DNA from: Clostridiales bacterium | GTDB taxonomy: Bacteria; Bacillota; Clostridia; Christensenellales; CAG-917 | Length of the DNA: 5,302 nt | Assembly (NCBI GenBank): GCA_014799525.1 | Contig: JAAVHW010000091.1 | Coordinates: forward strand, 1 to 5,302 | Reading direction: 5' to 3' | Shown: in pieces, positions 1 to 5,302 of the stretch | How the letters are laid out: each line of letters starts with the position of its first letter | Position numbering within the stretch: position 1 is the stretch's first letter | Notes under the pieces: model-generated | Database searches by the model: none | What the model saw: only the letters and a program-made list of their open reading frames with translations | Told to the model about the DNA's origin: nothing | Translations under genes and position numbers: made by a program

Positions 1-117
1 GGTGTCAGCTTCTCCTTCTCGTCCTTAGAGCGTACGCTCACGGACGATGAGATTGCCGAGCAAATGGCGAGAATTCTGTCAGTGCTGAAGCGCAAGGTTG
101 GGGCTAAGATAAGATAA
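1..117 (+). CDS. pheT: Phenylalanine--tRNA ligase beta subunit, C-terminal fragment
   Basis: The reading frame is open from the first base and ends at TAA (115-117), leaving 38 residues of a protein that begins outside the window. The tail contains SSLERTLTDDEIAEQM followed by an amphipathic helix and a short strand ending VGAKIR. This is the typical end of the ferredoxin-fold anticodon-binding (FDX-ACB) domain of PheT, where family members carry a D/E-R-T-L-T-D-E-E motif and end in G-A-x-L/I-R. In the (alpha-beta)2 enzyme this domain contacts the anticodon region of tRNA-Phe while PheS attaches phenylalanine. The assignment rests on this short tail only, but the motif is characteristic. pheS would be expected upstream. 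The next gene, mutS2, follows after 106 bases on the same strand, and no clear terminator lies between them. Confidence 0.85.
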   Translation, partial: GVSFSFSSLERTLTDDEIAEQMARILSVLKRKVGAKIR

Positions 118-213
118 AAAATCGTGATTTAAAGGCTTGAATCAAAGTAGACGGCAAAAGAAACAAACAATTGAAATGATAAAAATTGTTACGTTAAAGA
201 ACAGGTTTAATAT

Positions 214-220
214 AGGTGGG
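214..220 (+). promoter_or_regulatory. Ribosome binding site of mutS2
   Basis: AGGTGGG lies three bases before the ATG at 224 (the AGGTGG core is four bases before it). It is a good match to the Shine-Dalgarno consensus AGGAGG and supports this start codon. It is the clearest binding site of the window together with the one before thiI. Confidence 0.6.
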
Positions 221-223
221 TAG

Positions 224-2272
224 ATGTTCGATAGCAAAAGTCTTACAACCTTGGAATATCCCAAAATCCTTGCCGCGCTCGCGGGCTTTGCTCAATCCGC
301 TGGCGGTAAGGAGAAGGCTAAGGCTTTACTTCCGCTCGAGAGTGTGGCGGCGATTGAACATGCACTGAGCGAAACGGACGAGGCGGATAGGGTTCTGTTT
401 GAGTTTGCGTTGAATCCAAGCTTTGCGGTGGACGATATTGAGGCTATTCTCGTCAAGGCGAGCAAGGGCGCGATACTTTCTATTTCTGAAATTATGAAGG
501 TGGGCAGAACTCTGCGCACCGCAAGACGGCTTAAAAAGACTATCGCTACAGCTAAGGACGTGCCTATACTTGACGACATGTCGTCACGCCTGTATATAAA
601 CGAGCAGCTTGAAAAGCGTATCTACGACGCGTTTCTGTCTGAAACCGAGGTTGCTGACAATGCAAGCGCGGAGCTTAGAGTAATTCGCATGCGCATACGC
701 AAGATAAACGAAAACATCCGCACTAAGCTGCACGTGTTCATCACCGCACCGCAGTATTCAAAGTATCTTCAAGACAGCATAATTACTATGCGCTCGGATA
801 GATACGTCATTCCGCTCAAAAGCGATTTTAAGGGAACTATCCCAGGGCTTGTGCACGACCAGTCCGCTTCTGGCTCGACACTGTTTGTAGAGCCTATGCA
901 GGTTGTGGAGATGAACAACGAGCTCAAAGCCGAGCTTGCAAGCGAGCAAGCGGAGATTGAGCGCATACTTCGCAGTTTTTCGGCATCTATTGCGGTGAGC
1001 TGTGAAAATATCGGCTGGAGCTATCAGAGCATTGTGGATATGGACGTCATATTTGCAAAGGCTCAGCTTGCGCATGTATACAGGGCGGTTCGCCCCGAAC
1101 TCAACGACAGCGGCGAGATTGTGATAAGGGATGGCAGACATCCGCTTATAGATTCAAAGTCTGTAGTTCCAGTATCGCTCGCGCTTAGAAAGGATGAGAA
1201 TATGCTGCTCATCACTGGACCGAATACGGGCGGCAAGACGGTCACGCTCAAGCTTGTCGGACTGTTTACGCTGATGGCGATGAGCGGACTTTATATACCT
1301 GCTAAGTCTGCGGCGATAAGCGTATTTGACGGCGTGTATAGCGACATCGGCGATGAGCAAAGCATTGAGCAGAGCCTATCGACTTTTTCGGCGCACATAA
1401 AGAATACCATAAACATATTGAGCGTTGTCACAGATAAGTCGCTTGTGCTGTTTGATGAGCTTGGTGCAGGTACGGACCCAGGAGACGGTGCGGCACTTGC
1501 CGTGAGTATCGCGGAACATTTGTTGAGAGTTGGCGCAAAGTCCTTTATAACGTCGCACTTCAATGACCTTAAGGAATTCGCGCTTGTGACAAAGGGCGTA
1601 GTCGCCGCATCTATGGAATTTGACGCGCAGACGTTTTCACCCACATTCAAGCTTGTTATGGGAGCGATTGGAAGCTCAAACGCGCTTGCGATTGCGCAAA
1701 AGCTTGGTCTGTCAAAGGATATTATCGACAATGCGCGTAGCAAGATATCTGCCGAGAAAAGACAGTTTGACAGTGTGCTTACCGCTGCGGAACAGACAAG
1801 AAGAAAGGCCGTCGCGCTTGTGAGCGAGGCTTCCATTGACAGAGAGGAGGCTGCAAAGGCACTCAAGGCAGCCGAGCATGAAAAGCGCATTGTTGCAGAA
1901 AAGCGCGAGAAGCTTGACGAGAGTATCCGCAAGGAAACAAAGCGGCTTATTGAAAACAGCGTTGAAGAGGCAAATGACGTGCTCGAGCAGATGAAAGAGC
2001 TGCTTGAAAAGCAGAGTTTGAGTGAGGCGGATTTGTTTACCGCAAGAAATATGCGCAAGAAGCTTGAAAATATGGCGGCGAACTATGACGAGAATTCCGT
2101 GATAGACGATACGCCAGATGACACGCCGCTGCGAGCTGGGGATAACGTATGGGTGAAGTCATTGAAAAAGAGGGGCAAGCTTGTGTCGGTGAACGGCAGA
2201 GGCGAGGCAAACGTATCGTTTGGAAAGCTCACTGCAAAGGTAAAGAGCGGCGATTATTACAAGGTGAAGTAA
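224..2272 (+). CDS. mutS2: MutS2 family DNA/ribosome-associated ATPase lacking the Smr domain
   Basis: This 682-residue protein is a MutS2-type ABC ATPase. Residues 1-310 form the MutS core and lever region and include the MutS2-typical motif SASGSTLFVEP (about 214-224). The ATPase follows: Walker A GPNTGGKT (332-339), the stretch SDIGDEQSIEQSLSTFS (373-389) holding the ABC signature, Walker B SLVLFDELGAGTDP (406-419) with catalytic E412, and the switch histidine H445 in TSHF. Residues about 505-620 are rich in Lys, Glu and Ala and should form a long coiled coil. An acidic linker (about 621-635) leads to a KOW/SH3-like segment (about 637-682), where the protein stops. The usual MutS2 is near 780-790 residues and continues into an Smr nuclease domain, which is absent here. 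MutS2 has no N-terminal mismatch-recognition domain and is not a classical mismatch-repair protein; family work links it to recombination suppression and to collided ribosomes. The start is supported by AGGTGG. Family assignment is firm; the in vivo role is open. Confidence 0.96.
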   Translation: MFDSKSLTTLEYPKILAALAGFAQSAGGKEKAKALLPLESVAAIEHALSETDEADRVLFEFALNPSFAVDDIEAILVKASKGAILSISEIMKVGRTLRTARRLKKTIATAKDVPILDDMSSRLYINEQLEKRIYDAFLSETEVADNASAELRVIRMRIRKINENIRTKLHVFITAPQYSKYLQDSIITMRSDRYVIPLKSDFKGTIPGLVHDQSASGSTLFVEPMQVVEMNNELKAELASEQAEIERILRSFSASIAVSCENIGWSYQSIVDMDVIFAKAQLAHVYRAVRPELNDSGEIVIRDGRHPLIDSKSVVPVSLALRKDENMLLITGPNTGGKTVTLKLVGLFTLMAMSGLYIPAKSAAISVFDGVYSDIGDEQSIEQSLSTFSAHIKNTINILSVVTDKSLVLFDELGAGTDPGDGAALAVSIAEHLLRVGAKSFITSHFNDLKEFALVTKGVVAASMEFDAQTFSPTFKLVMGAIGSSNALAIAQKLGLSKDIIDNARSKISAEKRQFDSVLTAAEQTRRKAVALVSEASIDREEAAKALKAAEHEKRIVAEKREKLDESIRKETKRLIENSVEEANDVLEQMKELLEKQSLSEADLFTARNMRKKLENMAANYDENSVIDDTPDDTPLRAGDNVWVKSLKKRGKLVSVNGRGEANVSFGKLTAKVKSGDYYKVK

Positions 2273-2366
2273 AACTAAAACTGCGGCAAAACATAGGCGG
2301 TTAAAATGCAATAGCTATCGCAAGTAGCACGTGGCAGGCTAATCATAAGACCGCATTGAGAGATGT

Positions 2367-2867
2367 ATGACAGAACAGTATTCGCAAACAGTTGAAGTGG
2401 CGGTGTCGTCAAAAACTAAGTCGTGGCAGTGGATAGGCATAGCCTCCGTGCTGTTTTCGCTTGGATTTTTGATGCTCACGATTTTCCTAAAATGGTATTT
2501 CGTGTTTGCGTTTGTCGTGCTGCTTGTGATAGGGATTGTGTATATGCACTTTTACAATTCCACCGCAAAGGAATACACCTATGATTTTTCCCAAAAGAGA
2601 CTTGTCGTTGTCAAAAAAGATTTGATGGGCAAGCAGCGCAGAATCTTGATGCTTATGTATGAGGACGTTCTGAGCTTTGAAATTATGGACGGACTTAGTG
2701 ACGATAGTGACGTGGTTGCATGCAACGCTACAAACGAATGCGGTGTGTATCAGATTGTCTATAGGGAGGGCGAGCAAACTCACAGATTGCTGTTTGCTCC
2801 CGATGACTATATGACGGCACTTTTGAGCGAAGTATTGAAGATGAAAGTAAACGTAAGCTTTGAATGA
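2367..2867 (+). CDS. Small membrane protein of unknown function with two transmembrane helices
   Basis: I do not recognise a characterised protein. The 166 residues show a short polar N-terminus, two hydrophobic helices (about 20-41 and 43-62) separated only by a tight K-W turn, and a soluble C-terminal part of about 100 residues. Basic residues flank both ends of the hairpin, which suggests that both termini are cytoplasmic. The C-terminal part alternates strands (YTYDFSQKRLVVVKKDL, then RRILMLMYEDVLSFEIMD) and ends with LLFAPDDYMTALLSEVLK, a layout resembling small PH-like or bacterial two-helix membrane families. It recalls the uncharacterised clostridial proteins grouped as DUF6106, but that is a memory-based impression and not tested. 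No catalytic motif is visible. The start is the ATG at 2367, preceded by a weak GAGAG (2358-2362); the ATG at 2363 is in another frame and soon stops. Base composition matches the neighbours, and the collinear position suggests co-transcription. Confidence 0.85.
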   Translation: MTEQYSQTVEVAVSSKTKSWQWIGIASVLFSLGFLMLTIFLKWYFVFAFVVLLVIGIVYMHFYNSTAKEYTYDFSQKRLVVVKKDLMGKQRRILMLMYEDVLSFEIMDGLSDDSDVVACNATNECGVYQIVYREGEQTHRLLFAPDDYMTALLSEVLKMKVNVSFE

Positions 2868-2896
2868 ATGAGTGCATGGCTTAAGCAAAATGCAAG

Positions 2897-2925
2897 TAAA
2901 CAGTAGCGTTTTGAATGGCTACAAT
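2897..2925 (+). promoter_or_regulatory. Possible sigma-A-like promoter before the cysteine desulfurase gene
   Basis: TACAAT (2920-2925) matches five of six bases of the -10 consensus, and TAAACA (2897-2902) matches four of six of the -35 consensus, with a 17-base spacer. Transcription would start near 2932, leaving only about 11 bases before the ATG at 2943 and no room for a Shine-Dalgarno site. AT-rich gaps often give such matches by chance, so this is a weak call. Confidence 0.2.
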
Positions 2926-2942
2926 TATAGACGAGAACAAAT

Positions 2943-4094
2943 ATGAGTGACAAATTGATATATCTTGATAATGCGGCTACAACGCGAGTGAGCGAGGGTG
3001 TTGCAAAAAAAATGACGGAAGCAATGACCGCAGGCTTTTACAATCCGTCCGCACTGTATGCGCGTGCCGTGGATGTCTCTACGGATATCAGGCGCATGAG
3101 GAATGGCATTTGCTCCGCATTGCATGCGCCCGACGGTGAGCTGTATTTTACTTCTGGCGGTACGGAAGCAAACAACACCGCGCTGTTTTGTACGAAAAAG
3201 GCAAAGGGGAGCCGCATAATTGTCGGTATGGGCGAGCATGATTCTGTATTCGCACCTGCAAATGAGCTTAAGGCGCAAGGCTACGACGTTCAGTTTGCGC
3301 CAATAAAGAGTGACGGCACGGTTGACGTTGTAGAATTTGAAAAGCTGCTCAATGACAAGGTGTCGCTTGTATCTATTATGCATGCGAGCAATGAAACTGG
3401 CGGTTTGAACGATATTGCCGCGCTTGTGAGACTCGTGCGCAAGAGTGCGCCAAATGCAATTTTCCACAGTGACGGCGTTCAAGCTGTTTGCAAGATTCCT
3501 GTAAATCTCCGTGCACTTGGTGTTGACCTGTACAGCATGTCGGCGCACAAATTCCACGGACCAAAGGGAGTCGGTGCGCTGTTTGTAAAGAAAGGAACGA
3601 GCATAAAGCCGCTTCTTTATGGCGGTGGGCAGGAGAAGGGAATGCGCTCGGGTACTGAAAGCTATGCGTCAATCGTTGGCTTTTCTGAGGCGATGAATAG
3701 TGCATTGGCTGAAAATTTTGAAAACAACTATTCCAAAATATCGCAACATCGAGAATACTTGTTGCAAAAATTGACGACTGAGATTGATGATGTTGCTGTA
3801 ATAACCAATGTAAACAATTCCGTGCCAAACGTGCTGACTGTAGCATTCAAGGATGTGCGCGGCGAGGTGCTTCTGCATTCGCTTGAAAAGCATGGCATTC
3901 TCGTGGGTATAGGCTCGGCTTGCAGCTCGCATCATGAAAGCCGCTTCAAGAGCTTGCTTGGGTTGGATGCGCGGCATAAGGACGGTATTATACGCTTCAG
4001 TATTAGCGAGGAAAACGATATAAGCGAAGTAGATTTTGTTGTTGACAAAATAAAGCAAGAGCTTGCCTTGCTGACTAAATTCCGCAGAGTGTAA
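2943..4094 (+). CDS. nifS: Cysteine desulfurase, NifS/IscS family (NifZ-like, partner of ThiI)
   Basis: This 383-residue protein is a fold-type I PLP enzyme that converts L-cysteine to L-alanine and keeps the sulfur as a cysteine persulfide. Visible motifs in order are LDNAATT (8-14), SGGTEANN (71-78, phosphate binding), H99 in GEHDS (stacks on the PLP ring), HASNETG (147-153), HSDGVQ with D177 and Q180 (PLP contacts), SAHKFHGPKG with the Schiff-base lysine K203, and RSGTES (235-240). The catalytic cysteine is C327 in GSACSSHH. The full length is normal for the family. The immediately following thiI indicates the main job: sulfur supply for 4-thiouridine in tRNA, as with Bacillus NifZ-ThiI. 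No iscU-like scaffold gene is in the window, so a role in Fe-S assembly is neither shown nor excluded. The ATG at 2943 gives the proper N-terminus (the LDNAATT motif begins at residue 8), yet only a poor GAG-type ribosome site (2933-2935) precedes it. Confidence 0.95.
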   Translation: MSDKLIYLDNAATTRVSEGVAKKMTEAMTAGFYNPSALYARAVDVSTDIRRMRNGICSALHAPDGELYFTSGGTEANNTALFCTKKAKGSRIIVGMGEHDSVFAPANELKAQGYDVQFAPIKSDGTVDVVEFEKLLNDKVSLVSIMHASNETGGLNDIAALVRLVRKSAPNAIFHSDGVQAVCKIPVNLRALGVDLYSMSAHKFHGPKGVGALFVKKGTSIKPLLYGGGQEKGMRSGTESYASIVGFSEAMNSALAENFENNYSKISQHREYLLQKLTTEIDDVAVITNVNNSVPNVLTVAFKDVRGEVLLHSLEKHGILVGIGSACSSHHESRFKSLLGLDARHKDGIIRFSISEENDISEVDFVVDKIKQELALLTKFRRV

Positions 4095-4163
4095 ATGCAA
4101 ACCACAGGTATATGCATGAGATAAATGTGAGTGCAGATAAATGACAAAAGACTATATTTAATT

Positions 4164-4170
4164 GGGTGAG
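4164..4170 (+). promoter_or_regulatory. Ribosome binding site of thiI
   Basis: GGGTGAG ends two bases before the ATG at 4173 and resembles the Shine-Dalgarno core GGTGA. It supports this start over the ATG at 4141, whose frame closes after six codons. Confidence 0.5.
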
Positions 4171-4172
4171 AT

Positions 4173-5302
4173 ATGGACAGAGTTGTGATAATTCGCTACG
4201 GCGAAATATTTTTGAAGGGTAAAAATAAGAGCTATTTTGAGAGCTTGCTTGTAAACAATATCAAGAGTGCGCTGAAGGGCTACAAGCATGAGTTTTCGCG
4301 CTCACAGGGCAGATATGTGGTGAGCGGCTACGATATTGACTCGGAATACGAGATTATTGACATTCTCAAAAAGGTGTTCGGAATTTATTCTTTGTCAGTT
4401 GCAGATAGGGTTGAAACGGACTATCAGAATGGATTCCCAAATATCAAGGAGAGCTTGAGGGCACTTGCTATAAGCGTGGGAGAGCAAAATACCATTGCAA
4501 ATCCGACTTTTAGAATGACTGTAAAGAGGGCGGATAAGCGTATCCCAATGCGCTCGTGCGAGATTGCTGCGCTGCTTGCAGACGTCGTGCTTACAAACAC
4601 AAATTTCAAGGTCGATTTGACAAATTATGACTATGATTTCTTGGTTGATATCCGCGAGAACGGCTATGCCTATATTTATAACGAAGTCATTCACGGTGCA
4701 GGCGGACTGCCTGTCGGATGCTCAAGTAAGGGACTTTTGCTGTTGTCAGGCGGCATAGATTCGCCTGTAGCCGCCTATATGATGGCTAAGCGCGGAATGA
4801 AGCAGGTCGCCGTACACTTTGCCTCGCCGCCGTACACGTCGGAAAGGGCTACGGCAAAGGTTGTTGAGCTTCGCGATATCGTGAACCCATATACGACTGA
4901 TATGCCGCTCTACGTAGTGCCGTTTACTGAAATTCAGCTTGAGATACATGAAAAGTGTCCTGCCGAGTACATGATAACAATTATGCGCCGCTTTATGATG
5001 CGCATCGCAACTCGCATTGCCGAGCGCGAGGGCTGCCTCGCAATCGTTACGGGCGAGAGTCTTGGACAGGTGGCTTCGCAGACAGTGGAGAGCATGACCT
5101 CTACGGAGTCATGCGCAGGGCTTCCGATATTCAGACCGCTTATTGCGTTTGATAAGGAAGAAACTATGGCACTCGCCAAAAAGATTGGCACGTATGAAAC
5201 ATCTATACAGCCATTTGAGGATTGCTGCACAATCTTCCTGCCAAAGAATCCGTCCATCCACCCAAATCTTAAAAAGGTTGCGGAGGCAGAGAAAAAGCTC
5301 AA
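4173..5302 (+). CDS. thiI: tRNA 4-thiouridine synthase (tRNA uracil 4-sulfurtransferase) ThiI, 3' end missing
   Basis: The frame is open from the ATG at 4173 to the window edge, giving 376 residues; Gram-positive ThiI proteins are about 400, so roughly 25 residues are missing. ThiI adenylates U8 of tRNA and replaces its oxygen with sulfur received from a cysteine desulfurase; in some bacteria it also feeds thiamine thiazole synthesis. The N-terminus RYGEIFLKGKNKSYFE is the classic start of the ferredoxin-like region (1 to about 75), followed by a THUMP tRNA-binding domain (about 60-165). The PP-loop pyrophosphatase domain begins with LSGGIDSPVA (191-200) and continues with SPPYTSERA (218-226) and TGESLGQVASQT (293-304). 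The pair C351-C352 in EDCCTIF lies where E. coli ThiI has its catalytic C344. A C-terminal rhodanese domain, found in E. coli, is not expected in this lineage but cannot be judged because the gene is cut. It follows the desulfurase gene by 78 bases on the same strand. Confidence 0.95.
   Translation, partial: MDRVVIIRYGEIFLKGKNKSYFESLLVNNIKSALKGYKHEFSRSQGRYVVSGYDIDSEYEIIDILKKVFGIYSLSVADRVETDYQNGFPNIKESLRALAISVGEQNTIANPTFRMTVKRADKRIPMRSCEIAALLADVVLTNTNFKVDLTNYDYDFLVDIRENGYAYIYNEVIHGAGGLPVGCSSKGLLLLSGGIDSPVAAYMMAKRGMKQVAVHFASPPYTSERATAKVVELRDIVNPYTTDMPLYVVPFTEIQLEIHEKCPAEYMITIMRRFMMRIATRIAEREGCLAIVTGESLGQVASQTVESMTSTESCAGLPIFRPLIAFDKEETMALAKKIGTYETSIQPFEDCCTIFLPKNPSIHPNLKKVAEAEKKL

Noticed and set aside
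166..190. Inverted repeat AACAATT / AATTGTT with an 11-base loop upstream of mutS2
   Set aside because: The stem is only seven pairs and mostly A-T, and no U-tract follows, so it is neither a credible terminator nor a clear operator in such an AT-rich gap.
171..200. TTGAAA followed by TTAAAG/TAAAGA as a mutS2 promoter
   Set aside because: The -10 match is poor and similar matches arise by chance in this AT-rich gap.
1291..2058. A 255-codon open frame on the minus strand inside mutS2
   Set aside because: It lies wholly antisense to a firmly identified gene, is dominated by Ser, Ala, Leu and Phe as expected from reading the complementary strand of Lys/Glu/Ala-rich codons, and shows no recognisable domain.
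2282..2355. TGCGG and CCGCA at the two ends of the gap after mutS2
   Set aside because: Five pairs separated by more than 60 bases are not a convincing structure, and no terminator-like U-run follows.
2868..2906. Twelve-codon frame starting directly after the stop of the membrane protein gene
   Set aside because: It has no ribosome site distinct from the upstream gene and no recognisable content; a similar nine-codon frame follows the desulfurase stop at 4095, which suggests chance in ATG-rich spacers.
2925..3557. A 210-codon open frame on the minus strand inside the desulfurase gene
   Set aside because: It mirrors a well-supported PLP enzyme, has an irregular Cys/His/Arg-rich composition and no recognisable motif.
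4934..5302. Minus-strand open frame at the right edge
   Set aside because: It is antisense to the PP-loop domain of thiI, whose motifs run through this region in the plus frame.

Overview
This window looks like a stretch of ordinary Firmicutes chromosome, most likely from the class Clostridia. The evidence is the gene content (pheT end, mutS2, a NifS-type cysteine desulfurase next to thiI), the clostridial-type catalytic loop of the desulfurase, the apparent absence of a long class I loop, and moderate GC with free use of ATA and AGA codons. I cannot name a genus. No mobile element, CRISPR array, tRNA, rRNA or phage gene is visible.

Layout, all on the + strand: the last 39 codons (stop included) of a phenylalanyl-tRNA synthetase beta subunit (1-117); a 106-base gap; a MutS2 family ATPase (224-2272); a 94-base gap; a small two-helix membrane protein of unknown function (2367-2867); a 75-base gap; a PLP-dependent cysteine desulfurase (2943-4094); a 78-base gap; and the tRNA 4-thiouridine synthase ThiI, cut off by the right edge (4173-5302). 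No gap exceeds 110 bases and none holds a convincing intrinsic terminator, so the five genes may be read as one long transcript, although internal promoters are possible.

Functionally the window is about translation and tRNA. PheT charges tRNA-Phe. The desulfurase takes sulfur from cysteine as a persulfide, and ThiI uses it to make 4-thiouridine at position 8 of tRNA; this pairing matches the NifZ-ThiI pair of Bacillus. MutS2 has been linked to recombination control and, in Bacillus, to rescue of collided ribosomes. The small membrane protein has no assignable role.

The most notable point is that MutS2 here stops directly after its KOW/SH3-like segment and has no C-terminal Smr nuclease domain. 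No exotic or new system is evident; the other observations are minor.
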